Shown: positions 1 to 9,301, numbered from the stretch's first letter. The stretch: 64,000 nt of DNA from an uncultured Succinivibrio sp. (GCA_902785325.1 CACZXZ010000005.1:1-64000), one strand, 5' to 3'. The notes: a model not told the origin generated them from the sequence alone. A program made the numbers and translations.

Positions 1-59
1 GCATAAAATAAGGTGTCACAGATTTTTAAAAAGCTAGAGCCTTGATATATAAGACTCCG

Positions 60-1793
60 TTAATGATTTTTACTTAATTTTTTGTGAGAAAGTAAAGTTA
101 GGTAAGCCTTCATACCGTAACCAGCGATAAACGCTAAAGATTCTTGCATCTTCTCTAACTTGCCTAAAGAAGGAAACTCGTCTAACATCAGTAACATTCT
201 GTTTTTATAAGACTTAACAGAACGACCACCTTTAAACTCCATATCAGAAGCACACAAGGTTAAGATTAAAGATACGAATAACTTTACTAAAGGACTTAAA
301 CGATCTTTATCGGTAGGCTCTGTAACTAAGTAAAGACTTACAGGCTTTTCAGAGTTCATGATCTGCTTAATCTTAAAGTCAGAATGTGAAGTATTCTCTG
401 CCACCACAGGATCGGTATAAAGTGACAAGAAAGAAGTAGCTGTTGACAACACAGAGCCAGCTTCTTCATCATGACGACCTTTCATGTGTTGACCAGCGAT
501 AATAGATGCTGAATTAGCACGATATGGTTTACCATCTCTATCAAGACCTCGAGCCATATCTTCCCATAGATTCTTTACATCACAAGAATCAGCTTCATCA
601 TCGATACTCTCAAGATCTTCTTCACTACCCTTTTCCTTTAAAGCCTTACGCTTTTCACGCATTTTTGCAGTATCAATCTTACCAGCTAGCATTAAAGACA
701 AGGTAGCAATATTACAGTTATCAGGATCATTGTGTTTTAGATGAACTACACAGCCTACTAACAATTCATAAGCTGTTTTAGCCCAGTGATCTTTTAAACC
801 CTCGCCTTTAGGATCAACAATCTGAGTAACGATATTCTGAGTATCAGAAGTTTCTTTATCACCATTACAAATACGAGATTTAATACCATCTGTTTCTACA
901 TCGTAATAGTACTCGATAGAGCCTTCAGAACGAATTTCATCAAGAGGATTCCAACGAGCTACATTGTATTCTTGAGTTAACTCATTGACACATTTACGTT
1001 TACGAGCAGGTTCAAAACGAATACAGTAGTTGTTAGCATACTTTTGTCGCCAGCCTGAAGTTAAAGCCCACAACTCACCTTTTAAGTCTGTAATCACAGT
1101 ACTATGAAGCCAAGTCAACAAAGTTGGGTTAACTAAGCCCACACCTTTACCTGAACGAGTAGGTGCTACACATAGAATATGCTCAGGACCGTTGTGTCGC
1201 AGATATTTAACTTGTTTAGTGACAGGATCTTGCCAAGCACCTACAAACACACCATCAGGCTTACCAGCTTTAATTTTCTTTTTATGCCAAGGCATTAAAT
1301 TATAAATCTTATCGCTAGTAGTAAGCTCATGAGGAATTAAAGCCATACGCTCAATATCTTGTCTATTTGCCCAACGAGCAGAACCGTGCAAGAAACGGTT
1401 ACCACTTAAACGCATACCTTGGGAGAACTTGTAAAGCATGATTAGCAAGCCAAACGGCATGATTGTAACCATACCCATGTTCATAGCTTTACCAGCTTCA
1501 GTTGGATAAACTAAACGATATTGATCCCAAGAAGTAAAGAAAGCCCAAGGTAGATAAATTCTAGTATCACCGAATTTAATACAACCTGTATCAATTTTAA
1601 AACTAGAGTTTAGACCACCAATTTCTTTAGTAAACCACCAGGTTGTTACCCACATCGCACATACAATACCAATAGCTAAAATAGCTACAATGAGCATTTT
1701 ACCTTTAGTTGATAAAGCATTACCTTCTCGAGCTTTTTTACCACTAAATTCAGGGGCAACTCGAGTATCATACTCGGCATTATACTTAGCCAT
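60..1793 (-). CDS. traG: VirD4/TraG-type type IV coupling protein, C-terminus missing
   Basis: This is the inner-membrane ATPase that hands the relaxase-DNA complex to the secretion channel. Two N-terminal membrane segments (about residues 33-52 and 104-120) precede a Walker A motif PTRSGKGVG near residue 210 and a Walker B motif LMLDEFPSL near residue 540. IncP TraG is about 635 residues. Here the family sequence is followed up to GYGMKAYLT and then ends in LLSHKKLSKNH and a stop, so the usual glutamine motif (QxxxQL) and roughly 60-90 residues are absent. An insertion or frameshift at the window edge is the likely cause. The start overlaps the end of the upstream membrane-protein gene by 8 bases, so translation is probably coupled. 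Family identity is certain. Whether the product works is not. Confidence 0.93.
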   Translation of the reverse strand: MAKYNAEYDTRVAPEFSGKKAREGNALSTKGKMLIVAILAIGIVCAMWVTTWWFTKEIGGLNSSFKIDTGCIKFGDTRIYLPWAFFTSWDQYRLVYPTEAGKAMNMGMVTIMPFGLLIMLYKFSQGMRLSGNRFLHGSARWANRQDIERMALIPHELTTSDKIYNLMPWHKKKIKAGKPDGVFVGAWQDPVTKQVKYLRHNGPEHILCVAPTRSGKGVGLVNPTLLTWLHSTVITDLKGELWALTSGWRQKYANNYCIRFEPARKRKCVNELTQEYNVARWNPLDEIRSEGSIEYYYDVETDGIKSRICNGDKETSDTQNIVTQIVDPKGEGLKDHWAKTAYELLVGCVVHLKHNDPDNCNIATLSLMLAGKIDTAKMREKRKALKEKGSEEDLESIDDEADSCDVKNLWEDMARGLDRDGKPYRANSASIIAGQHMKGRHDEEAGSVLSTATSFLSLYTDPVVAENTSHSDFKIKQIMNSEKPVSLYLVTEPTDKDRLSPLVKLFVSLILTLCASDMEFKGGRSVKSYKNRMLLMLDEFPSLGKLEKMQESLAFIAGYGMKAYLTLLSHKKLSKNH

Positions 1794-2331
1794 TTACCTT
1801 CTCCTGTTTTGCATTAGGATCTAAAGTCTGCTCTACTGAATTTACAGAGCTATGTTGCTGATTTTCAGCTTGAGCTTGAGCTTGTTGCTCTTGAGCTAAC
1901 ATTTGTTTTTGCTCTTCATATTGCATAAAAGATACTTTTTTATACAATGAAAATAGCATGAAGCCCCATAATAATAAGAAGAACGCAAAGCCACTACCTA
2001 AAGCCATTTTAGCATCAGAAGCTTCTGTTTCAGTGCCAGTAAAATAAGTAATAAACACACTAGCAGGGTTATATACTTTAACATCCATAATTGAAAATAA
2101 ATAGTTATCAGTATAAGGACAGCTATCAAAAAAGGCAGGATAAATCTGATTTGAAAAAAAGATAGCTAATAAAGCCGTAAAAGGAAGCATAACTAATACA
2201 AGTGCTTTAACTTGAACACGCATAAACTCAATTAGTTTATTTTTATCATGAATTTCTACTTTAAAAAAAGATAACAGAAAATCAATTAAATGATCTCTAA
2301 GCGAGTGCTTAAAAGATTTATTTTCAGCCAT
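1786..2331 (-). CDS. Two-span inner-membrane protein upstream of traG
   Basis: I do not recognise a family. After a short cytosolic N-terminus there are two hydrophobic segments, ALVLVMLPFTALLAIFF (about residues 40-57) and another around FFLLLWGFMLFSL. The C-terminus is rich in Gln, Glu and Ala and ends VEQTLDPNAKQEKVNG, which resembles the VEQTLNTGKSKNLSR tail of the gene at 7651-9084. I chose the start at 2331 because a GAGG ribosome site lies just before this ATG. An in-frame ATG 33 bases upstream lacks one. The gene ends 8 bases inside traG, so the two are probably translated together, and the product may assist the coupling protein. Confidence 0.75.
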   Translation of the reverse strand: MAENKSFKHSLRDHLIDFLLSFFKVEIHDKNKLIEFMRVQVKALVLVMLPFTALLAIFFSNQIYPAFFDSCPYTDNYLFSIMDVKVYNPASVFITYFTGTETEASDAKMALGSGFAFFLLLWGFMLFSLYKKVSFMQYEEQKQMLAQEQQAQAQAENQQHSSVNSVEQTLDPNAKQEKVNG

Positions 2332-2445
2332 AATAACCTCAATGAATTTAATGTAAACAGGCAATCTTACACAGAATATTATAAAACAAGTTGCAGGTCG
2401 AAATTTAATGTTATTATAAAATATTTTATAATGTTTAAACTAAAG

Positions 2446-2724
2446 CTAGTTAAAGAAGATGATATTTACTTCCTGATCGGTAAGTCTAAACAAAGTTTTT
2501 AAGTACTTAATTTCATACTGATTAAAATAATGAATATTGCGAAGTTTAAGATACAAAGAATTGGTTGAACAACACATTTTAGTAGCTAACTGATCGACTG
2601 TATAACCACTTTTGGTCATAGCAAATTTAAAATAGTCAGTATTTGTACGAGTGCTATTCTTCATCTCTTCAATTTTAGCATTTTTAGTAGGTCGTCTTTT
2701 GTAACTACCTGTATTCATAGACAT
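2446..2724 (-). CDS. Small HTH (Cro/CI-like) DNA-binding protein
   Basis: A 92-residue protein with a basic N-terminus (KRRPTKNAK) followed by a helix-turn-helix-like stretch, FAMTKSGYTVDQLATKMCC, and a second helix pair ending in EVNIIFFN. The pattern resembles DUF739/Cro-type phage and plasmid repressors, but the match is weak. It is a monocistronic minus-strand gene. Its upstream region (2778-2840) carries several TTGTC/GACAA half-sites, including a near-perfect GTCATGAC palindrome, so autoregulation is possible. It is one of three candidate regulators for the dispersed palindrome, the others being the proteins at 43697 and 45136. Confidence 0.6.
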   Translation of the reverse strand: MSMNTGSYKRRPTKNAKIEEMKNSTRTNTDYFKFAMTKSGYTVDQLATKMCCSTNSLYLKLRNIHYFNQYEIKYLKTLFRLTDQEVNIIFFN

Positions 2725-2777
2725 AACATCACACCACTATCAAACAATACTTTTTATCATAAATATGATAATGAAAC

Positions 2778-2816
2778 TTGTCAGACAAATCAAATAAAAA
2801 AGCCACGTCATGACAA
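2778..2816. promoter_or_regulatory. Palindromic operator cluster upstream of the HTH gene
   Basis: TTGTCAGACAA at 2778-2788 and ACGTCATGACAA at 2805-2816 lie in the upstream region of the minus-strand HTH gene. The second site matches 10 of 12 positions of the palindrome TTGTCATGACAA that recurs across the window. Further half-sites (TTGTC and AGACAA) follow at about 2823-2850. Function as an operator is inferred from position and symmetry. Confidence 0.5.
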
Positions 2817-2906
2817 ATTTTCTTGTCTTTTCGTGACCTTTTAGACAACAACCTCAACTAAAACTAATGAAGGAATCTAATATAACTACCTCCACTCTTT
2901 CTATTC

Positions 2907-2948
2907 AAAAAAAAACATAAGCTCTCACATCATAAAGACATGAGAGCT
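2907..2948 (-). terminator. Rho-independent terminator of the DUF285 gene
   Basis: AGCTCTCA (2920-2927) pairs perfectly with TGAGAGCT (2941-2948). On the minus strand the hairpin is followed by a long T-run, seen as A's at 2907-2915. It sits 12 bases beyond the stop of the gene at 2960-5605. Confidence 0.85.
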
Positions 2949-2959
2949 AAACTTAAATA

Positions 2960-5605
2960 CTATCTTCTCATGGAAGTCTTTGAAACACGCTTTTCTTCAT
3001 GTTTAATTGGCTCTTGCTTTTGTGTCTTTTCTTGAGTTTGTTTCTCTTGATTAGTTTGCTCATTTTTAGGCATTAAAGCTTCAAAATTCTTGTTTCTAAT
3101 TTCTTTAAAGAATCTATCTGACTTTAAAAATGAATTATTTCTGTCGCAAGCTCTTCTATTAATTTCAGATGCATCCAGAGGAATGGAAGAATTATCCTTA
3201 TTAAGCGCAATATCAATACTTGATAAGGCAGTACTTAAAGCAAACGCTTGCTTCATTTCATCAACTGTTACAGCTATATTTTTAACTTCAGGATCACCAA
3301 TATTATGAGGTTGAAAGCGCAAACTTTGTGAACCATTTAACTTTGGATTTGTTTGAGAACAAGCATCTTGCACAATATCTACTAATCTATCAAAATTTGG
3401 TTTCTGAGCTAAATTTTGTAATACTTTCATTTGTTCATTCAACAAATGATTTTTTTGTTGATCTAAAACTTTACCTTTATTAAATTCATAACAATCTTTA
3501 GTAAATTTAAATGAACTAGTATGATAATTCTTATCAGGACCACCATTAAACTGTTCATCAAGATAACGATTATTTTTTAACTCTAAAGGAGATGCTACAA
3601 TACAAGAATCCTTTAATTTAAATTTTTTAGTTTGTTCAGCAAAATTAGAATTAGATTGAGAAGGAATTTCAAGATTAGCAATCTTTTCATATAACTGATT
3701 TGGGATCAAACACATCTCACAAGTTAGATCTCTGTTGCGATCTGAAAAACTATTTCTTTCAAAACCAAAATTCATTTTATCTAGATTTTCACACAAACCT
3801 TGTTTTTTTAATTCTTCTTTAACAAATTTAAATTGGCTATAATTTTCAAAAATTACTAATTTATTGTTTTTGTTTATTTCATCAATTATTTTTGCATTAT
3901 CACTAGATTTTAAAGTATTAAAATCACTTCGTTTTTCATCAGAATTAAACTGATAAGAAGGTTTCTCTACCTTAGGTTGTACAGTCTGAGGTTGAGTAAC
4001 CGTAGCTTTTGGTGTAACAGTTTCCCTCTTAACTTCAGTCTTAGGTGGAACTTCTACCTTTTTAGGTTCTACTTTAGGCTGAGGTTGTGCTTGTGTCTGA
4101 GCCTGAGGTTGTTGCTCAACCTTAACACCAGTCTGTAATAATTTATCAAGCTTAGCATTGATTTCATCCACTTCAGAAACAACTGAATTTAAAGTTTTAA
4201 TATGTTTTTGTTGATTCTGAATAACCAAATCATTCATCTTTTGGAATTTTTGTAATTCATTAGATAAAAGGCTTTGATCAATATTGTTAAACGCACCAGC
4301 ACTATACTTGATAGGAGAATCGCTTAAACCTAATAAGCTAGAACTATAAGCCACATTCTGATAACCATTTTGCATTGTTTGAACATTAGGCATCTCAGGT
4401 ACAGCAAATTTAGATTTTGTATCTTTACAGATATTATCAGCATTAATTACATTAGGAAGCTCAGCCTTTTCTACCACTGTTTCCTTTGGTAAATCCTTAC
4501 CCTTAGCTTCTTCTTCAGTTACCACCTTGCCTTGTGCAATAGCATTTTGATCTCTATCAATTAGATCATTACATTTTTTATCTAAATCACAATATTGATC
4601 ATAAAGTTTTCTTTGATTTTTTAATACTTCTAATAAATCTTTAGGACAACCAGACAAAATATTTTTATATTTTTTTATTTGTTCATCTGTTTTTTCATAA
4701 TTGCTAAAATACATCAAAGCAGATGTATATAGACGTACTGTTGGTTTAGTTGGTTTTCCTTCAGGAAGATCCTTATAATACTTCTTAAAGAGTTTAAAAA
4801 CTTTAGCAGTATTTTTGTCTAAATCTTTTTTAACCTTTTTAAGCTCTTTCTCAGCATCTCTAAGCTCTTTTGATTTTCTAGTAATTGCAAACTTCTGAGC
4901 AAAATTCTTAGCACCACTTAAGAAGTTCTTGCAGTAACGAGCAGACTCCATTGACATCTTTTCAATGCCAGTGAAGGTCTTACGAGCACTATTCTTTAAG
5001 AAATTGTTAAAATTTCTAACAGCAGAAGTATCAATTGAGCCTAAATCCTCAGTTCGCTCAGCGATTTCATTTAAGTCTTTTGAGTATTGAGGAATAATAA
5101 TAACTTTATGATCTTTAGGTCTTGGGAATGGCATTAAATTAAAGATCTCTTCCTTAGCCACACCTTTTGCTTCTGCTTGTGTGTAAATATCATGCACACG
5201 ATTAGAAAACTTCTTACAACCTTTAAACATGTTGCCGATATATGAAGCCTTGTAGCGACCTTGAATTTTGCTTACATCCCACTTAGAGATGTCACAATCA
5301 AACTTCTCACATCCAGCAAACATGCAAGACATGGTTTTTGCATTACTTGTATTCCAACCACTAATATCTGCATTAAAGCCTCTACAATCTCTAAAGCAGT
5401 TTCTAAAGTTAGTGACGTTACTTACGTCCCAATTCTCGATACCTGAAAAATCTGTTCTCTTACAATTTCTAAAGACTTCCTCAAAATCGGTCATCTTTGA
5501 CACATCAATTTGAGAAAGCTTAATCTTGTCATTGTTTACTAATTCTTTTAATTCAGCCTTAGTTGTAGGATGATATTTCTTTTTAAATACATCTAAAATA
5601 GCCAT
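2960..5605 (-). CDS. Large DUF285 (BspA-like repeat) protein with coiled coil and basic tail
   Basis: Residues about 13-150 form DUF285 repeats, with motifs such as TDFSGIENWDVSNVTNF and FNADISGWNTSNAKTMSCMF. A second related block, with GIEKMSMESARYCKNFL, covers residues 195-245. It is followed by a Lys/Glu/Asp-rich coiled coil (250-370), a Pro/Gln/Val-rich linker (about 500-560), a C-terminal globular part and a Gln/Lys/Glu-rich tail ending KTSMRR. There is no signal peptide, unlike the surface BspA proteins that carry this repeat. The gene at 7651-9084 is a paralogue matching both blocks and the segment LPNVINADN. Function is unknown. The basic tail recurs on other genes here and could be a secretion signal. 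A terminator-like hairpin directly precedes its ribosome site. Confidence 0.85.
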   Translation of the reverse strand: MAILDVFKKKYHPTTKAELKELVNNDKIKLSQIDVSKMTDFEEVFRNCKRTDFSGIENWDVSNVTNFRNCFRDCRGFNADISGWNTSNAKTMSCMFAGCEKFDCDISKWDVSKIQGRYKASYIGNMFKGCKKFSNRVHDIYTQAEAKGVAKEEIFNLMPFPRPKDHKVIIIPQYSKDLNEIAERTEDLGSIDTSAVRNFNNFLKNSARKTFTGIEKMSMESARYCKNFLSGAKNFAQKFAITRKSKELRDAEKELKKVKKDLDKNTAKVFKLFKKYYKDLPEGKPTKPTVRLYTSALMYFSNYEKTDEQIKKYKNILSGCPKDLLEVLKNQRKLYDQYCDLDKKCNDLIDRDQNAIAQGKVVTEEEAKGKDLPKETVVEKAELPNVINADNICKDTKSKFAVPEMPNVQTMQNGYQNVAYSSSLLGLSDSPIKYSAGAFNNIDQSLLSNELQKFQKMNDLVIQNQQKHIKTLNSVVSEVDEINAKLDKLLQTGVKVEQQPQAQTQAQPQPKVEPKKVEVPPKTEVKRETVTPKATVTQPQTVQPKVEKPSYQFNSDEKRSDFNTLKSSDNAKIIDEINKNNKLVIFENYSQFKFVKEELKKQGLCENLDKMNFGFERNSFSDRNRDLTCEMCLIPNQLYEKIANLEIPSQSNSNFAEQTKKFKLKDSCIVASPLELKNNRYLDEQFNGGPDKNYHTSSFKFTKDCYEFNKGKVLDQQKNHLLNEQMKVLQNLAQKPNFDRLVDIVQDACSQTNPKLNGSQSLRFQPHNIGDPEVKNIAVTVDEMKQAFALSTALSSIDIALNKDNSSIPLDASEINRRACDRNNSFLKSDRFFKEIRNKNFEALMPKNEQTNQEKQTQEKTQKQEPIKHEEKRVSKTSMRR

Positions 5606-5619
5606 AATTTATTCCTCTT

Positions 5620-5646
5620 AAAAAGTTAGGTGAATACTCACCTAAC
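5620..5646 (-). terminator. Terminator-like hairpin directly before a ribosome site
   Basis: GTTAGGTGA (5625-5633) and TCACCTAAC (5638-5646) form a perfect 9-bp stem with a 4-base loop. On the minus strand TTTTT follows, then the AGAGGAAT ribosome site and the ATG at 5605. It follows the gene at 5655-6215, leaving no room for a new promoter, so it should reduce rather than abolish expression of the DUF285 gene. Confidence 0.75.
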
Positions 5647-5654
5647 TATATATA

Positions 5655-6215
5655 TTAACGAGAACGACCTACACTCTTCTCTTGAGTTTTCTCTTGCTCT
5701 AAACCACGAGTAATTGCGCCATCCATTACTTCTTGTAAAGGAAGCATTTGTACCTTTTCAGCCATTAACTCAACAAATTGCTCATAAAACCCCTTTTTAA
5801 AGCAACCACTTCGAGTACGAAAATCTTCAGCATCATTTTGCCAACTACCACAAGAGCCATCAATCTCACCTCTATCAATAGCATCCATTACTACTTCTTC
5901 AATTTCAGGCTCTTGATCAAAAGCGACTTCCCATTTATCAGATTCCAGCTCTGAAATACCGATATAAGTACGGATGTCATTGTCCATTAAACCTTCATAA
6001 GTATCTTGTGCAAACTTCACAAAGCTATCACGATCAGTAGGCTCTACAAGCTTTGGAGCACAACGTAAGAAACACTCATAGTGAGGAACTAACTTACGAA
6101 GATTCTCACGAACCTTAGCAAAATTTACTTGATCACCATCTTCAAGTCCTAGCTTTTCCTCAAAATTTTCATTTTCAACATCAGCTAGATAAGTATCTTC
6201 AACTTTTAAATCCAT
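5655..6215 (-). CDS. Acidic hypothetical protein with basic C-terminal tail
   Basis: A 186-residue protein without recognisable homology. The body is strongly acidic (for example FDQEPEIEEVVMDAIDRGE), while the last 17 residues switch to Gln/Lys and end QEKSVGRSR. It has no signal peptide or membrane segment. It lies in a minus-strand operon between the genes at 6249-6353 and 2960-5605. The acidity recalls DNA-mimic anti-restriction proteins often found on conjugative plasmids, but I see no ArdA-specific motif and do not claim that function. Confidence 0.75.
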   Translation of the reverse strand: MDLKVEDTYLADVENENFEEKLGLEDGDQVNFAKVRENLRKLVPHYECFLRCAPKLVEPTDRDSFVKFAQDTYEGLMDNDIRTYIGISELESDKWEVAFDQEPEIEEVVMDAIDRGEIDGSCGSWQNDAEDFRTRSGCFKKGFYEQFVELMAEKVQMLPLQEVMDGAITRGLEQEKTQEKSVGRSR

Positions 6216-6248
6216 AATTTTTTCTCCAAAATTAAAATGATAATTAAA

Positions 6249-6353
6249 TTATAACGCTAACGATGAAGAGCTTTTTACAGGCTCTTGATCTTTAAGTTGT
6301 AAATTCGGATGTTTCCCAGCTTGAAAAGTACGAATATAATTCTGATTAACCAT
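6249..6353 (-). CDS. 34-residue hypothetical protein coupled to the upstream gene
   Basis: A short frame encodes a polar 34-residue peptide beginning MVNQNYIRTFQAGKHPN and ending KSSSSLAL. Its ATG overlaps the region of the upstream stop codon (TAATATG), and AGAGGTCG provides a ribosome site eight bases ahead. The stop lies 34 bases before the next gene. The coupling and ribosome site favour translation. The length makes the call uncertain, and no function can be assigned. Confidence 0.45.
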   Translation of the reverse strand: MVNQNYIRTFQAGKHPNLQLKDQEPVKSSSSLAL

Positions 6354-6354
6354 A

Positions 6355-7641
6355 TTAACGACCTCTACTTTGCTTTACTGTTGACTTCTGTTCGAGCTCG
6401 TTCTCTTGACTAACTTTCTGAGTCTGCTCTTGTTTTTCAACAATCTCATAACCTCGCATTTCAAGTGAAAGTTTATTCCAATCACGAATACCAAGCTCTA
6501 ACTCAACCTGAGGTTGTTTTTTAAATTGCTCAAGCTCATGTTTACATTCATCTTTAAGATAGTAATCTAAGTTGCCATACAATTTATCTCTAAAATTATA
6601 AAGATGCTCTCGCTTTTCATTAACAGCATCTAAGTAATCAGTAACTTTATCGAAATCTTCTTGTGTTAAATTATCGCTAGCATAAACACTAATTTCACCA
6701 TGAGCTTTAGATACTTTTACATTCTTAACTCCAAGCTCTTTAATTTGTTTTTGTAGTAGAGATTTAGTGTCCTCAGGACCTAATCTTGTAACCGTATTTT
6801 CAAACTCTTTAATAGTCTGATCTTTTAATTCAGCATAAGGTTTGCAAATATCATTTTTAATAATATCTACTACATTAGCATATTGTTGTAAAACATAATC
6901 TTCAGCCTTAACAGGACCATCTTTAGTAATTAAAATGTTTTGTTGATAACGATCTAATTGCTCTTGACTAATTATTTCTTTCTCTAAATAATCCTTAGTA
7001 AATTTTTCTTTTTCTTTTAAATAATCAAGATAATCAGGAATTTCTATTGCTTTTTCTCTAAAATAATTCATACAAGATACACATTCATAAGCAAGAGCTT
7101 CTGAGAAATCTTGTAATTGAGCACCAGCTAGATTTGGAAACAAATCAGCTCCAATTTCTCTTTGAACTTCTAACGGTACACCATTGTTATCAAACAGATC
7201 ATCAAATCTAATCAGATCTTTATCTTGATCGACAAGTTGAACATATCTATCAGTTCTACCTAAATAGCCTGACATTTCATCATAAGTATTAGTAATTAAA
7301 TTATGCACAGTTGCAACTTTTAACTTTTGCTCTTTAATATCAAATAAATAGTTATATTCAAGCTCACTATGAGGATCAGCCATATAGTGTTGATACTCTT
7401 CTAAAGTATCAAAATGACGACATGGTTCATCCCCATAGATTTCATTAACATGTCCAACAGGATCATCAAAATTTAGTGAAGAACGAGCACCAGCTTTAGC
7501 GAGCTTAACAAAATCCTCATTAGTCTTAACTTTCTCAAACAGAGCCATACCTACACCAGCAGGATAGCAATCATAGTGTACATAGCTACAATCTACACTA
7601 CCGTTTGGATATAACACACCAATCGTTCCACGAGTACCCAT
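6355..7641 (-). CDS. Hypothetical protein with MGTRGxI N-terminal domain and basic tail
   Basis: The first 110 or so residues (MGTRGTIGVLYPNGSVD, then YVHYDCYPAGVG) match a small domain I recall from phage and plasmid proteins that begin MGTRxxIxV and contain a YxHxDxYPxGVG motif. I know no function for it. The remainder is helical and charged. The tail is Gln/Glu/Lys-rich and ends KQSRGR, like other cytosolic proteins in this block. The gene starts 10 bases after the stop of the DUF285 gene at 7651 and belongs to the same operon. Confidence 0.75.
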   Translation of the reverse strand: MGTRGTIGVLYPNGSVDCSYVHYDCYPAGVGMALFEKVKTNEDFVKLAKAGARSSLNFDDPVGHVNEIYGDEPCRHFDTLEEYQHYMADPHSELEYNYLFDIKEQKLKVATVHNLITNTYDEMSGYLGRTDRYVQLVDQDKDLIRFDDLFDNNGVPLEVQREIGADLFPNLAGAQLQDFSEALAYECVSCMNYFREKAIEIPDYLDYLKEKEKFTKDYLEKEIISQEQLDRYQQNILITKDGPVKAEDYVLQQYANVVDIIKNDICKPYAELKDQTIKEFENTVTRLGPEDTKSLLQKQIKELGVKNVKVSKAHGEISVYASDNLTQEDFDKVTDYLDAVNEKREHLYNFRDKLYGNLDYYLKDECKHELEQFKKQPQVELELGIRDWNKLSLEMRGYEIVEKQEQTQKVSQENELEQKSTVKQSRGR

Positions 7642-7650
7642 TTTAATCTC

Positions 7651-9084
7651 CTATCTTGATAAATTCTTGCTCTTACCTGTATTTAAAGTTTGCTCTACTG
7701 TTTGTCGTTTCTCTTCTTGTAAGTCTATATTATTCATAGAATTATCAAGCTTAGTAGAAGCAACTTTTGCTTTTTGCTCACCTTTAAGCTTAGAAGCTAC
7801 ATGCTCTTCATTGAAAGCATCACGATCATAAAGAATTGGAGCATCTTTAAGACCACTACGATCAGCTTGAAAAGCAGGGGTATTAGCAAGTAAGCCTTGA
7901 ATGGATTTGACCTTTGGCATTTTTGGTACAGCTTCATTATACTTAGTACCACTTAACATATAGTCAGCATTAACTACATTAGGTAAAGAGCTTTCACCCT
8001 TTAAAAATTCAGTTTCAAGATCTGCTTTTAGTAACTTTAATTGATCTAAGGTTTTTTTATATTTTTCACACTTTCTAGCTATTGGTTTATTTGAACCAGC
8101 TAAACTTTTAAGCTCCCTTTTATTGTTTGCCATTTTTAGCAAAGGAACATCATATTTCGTGCCCACAGTATCTAAGAAATCGTATAATCTACGATTTTCA
8201 AAAACAACTCTTTGATATTGTGCTAAAGTATCAAAATATTTTGGTGTAAGCTCTAAAGCAAAACGACTTTTAAAACTATGAGCATCTCTTAAAAAGTTCT
8301 TACAGTAGCGAGCAGACTCCATTGACATCTTCTCAATGCCTTTAAAAGTTCTTTTTTTAGAATTTCTTAAAACATTATTAAAATTCCTAATTGCTGAAGT
8401 ATCAATCTTTGACAAATCATCAAATTCTTGTACCACATACCAAATATCAGATTGAAACTGAGAAGGTATCATGACTTTATAATCTTCAGATTTAGGGACA
8501 TTTAAATTGCCAAAAATAGCTGTAAAGCGTTCATCCATTGGCATAGCCAGTACTTTTTCGTCCTTTTTATACTGAATATTATCAATAATTTCATTATAGA
8601 AATTTACATTAGTTCTCCAATAGTAATCAGAACCTTTAAACATCTTAGATATTAAAGATGCTTTATAACCACCAGTAACATTGTTCATGTTCCAATCACG
8701 AATACTATATGAAAAGAAATTAGTGTTAACGAACATACCCTCAAATTGCCTACCACGGCGAGTATTCCATTTAGAAAGATCTGCATTAAAAGTCTGACAA
8801 TTTCTAAAGCAATTTCTAAAATCAGTAACGTTAGCCACATTCCACTTCTCGATACCAGTCCAATCTGTACGAGTTGAATCTTTAAACAAACTATTTAATG
8901 AAAAAATTTTTGTCGTGTCAATTTCATATAACTTAACTTCAGGATTATCAACCAACTTTTTTAATTCTTCTAATGTATCAGGACGATATTTAATCGGATC
9001 AACCTTAGCCACAGGCTTAACCACAGTTTGAGGTTGTTGCTCCTCTTTTTTAAATACGTTAGAAAACCAATTAAATAATCCCAT
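7651..9084 (-). CDS. DUF285 (BspA-like repeat) protein, paralogue of 2960-5605
   Basis: The N-terminal cap (YRPDTLEELKKLV) and repeats (RTDWTGIEKWNVANVTDF, FNADLSKWNTRRG) belong to DUF285. The second block (GIEKMSMESARYCKNFL) and the segment LPNVVNADY align with the larger paralogue, but this copy lacks the long linker and C-terminal domain. The tail ends GKSKNLSR. I chose the ATG at 9084 because GAGG stands eight bases upstream. An earlier in-frame ATG at 9105 lies inside the leader hairpin. A well-formed promoter and a terminator-bearing leader of about 210 bases lie in front, suggesting attenuation. There is no signal peptide. Function is unknown. Confidence 0.85.
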   Translation of the reverse strand: MGLFNWFSNVFKKEEQQPQTVVKPVAKVDPIKYRPDTLEELKKLVDNPEVKLYEIDTTKIFSLNSLFKDSTRTDWTGIEKWNVANVTDFRNCFRNCQTFNADLSKWNTRRGRQFEGMFVNTNFFSYSIRDWNMNNVTGGYKASLISKMFKGSDYYWRTNVNFYNEIIDNIQYKKDEKVLAMPMDERFTAIFGNLNVPKSEDYKVMIPSQFQSDIWYVVQEFDDLSKIDTSAIRNFNNVLRNSKKRTFKGIEKMSMESARYCKNFLRDAHSFKSRFALELTPKYFDTLAQYQRVVFENRRLYDFLDTVGTKYDVPLLKMANNKRELKSLAGSNKPIARKCEKYKKTLDQLKLLKADLETEFLKGESSLPNVVNADYMLSGTKYNEAVPKMPKVKSIQGLLANTPAFQADRSGLKDAPILYDRDAFNEEHVASKLKGEQKAKVASTKLDNSMNNIDLQEEKRQTVEQTLNTGKSKNLSR

Positions 9085-9105
9085 TTTTAACCTCAATAAA
9101 AACAA

Positions 9106-9141
9106 AAAGCTTTAAACATTCAATAAAATGCCTAAAGCTTT
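9106..9141 (-). terminator. Leader terminator/attenuator of the DUF285 gene
   Basis: AAAGCTTTA (9106-9114) and TAAAGCTTT (9133-9141) form a 9-bp stem. On the minus strand the run TTTTTGTTTTTATT follows, then the GAGG ribosome site of the gene starting at 9084. Because the promoter lies at 9302-9330, this terminator falls inside the transcript leader. The opposite strand also shows a T-rich tail (TATTTTTT), so it may work both ways. Confidence 0.7.
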
Positions 9142-9175
9142 ATTTTTTCACACTAAATAAATTCAACATTAACAT
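9140..9175 (-). CDS. Possible 11-residue leader peptide
   Basis: A mini-frame reading MLMLNLFSVKK follows AGG six bases upstream, and its stop codon touches the first arm of the attenuator stem. Three of 11 codons are leucine. This is the geometry of ribosome-controlled attenuation, but a frame this short can arise by chance in AT-rich DNA. Confidence 0.3.
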   Translation of the reverse strand: MLMLNLFSVKK

Positions 9176-9301
9176 TTTAACCTAATCAGCTAAAAACATT
9201 TTACTGCAACTTTCGTCACACAATATCACAACATAATAACAAAACTTAGTTATTAAATAATCCTTGCAAAATTATAAAAACGACTAATTTTGTATAACTT
9301 C

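Noticed and set aside
1..59. Possible insertion-sequence end at the left edge
   Set aside because: No inverted repeat or transposase can be seen in so few bases, so I report only the abnormal traG end.
5261..5513. Plus-strand frames opposite the DUF285 repeats
   Set aside because: These are antisense shadows of the repeat region, with no promoter or ribosome site.
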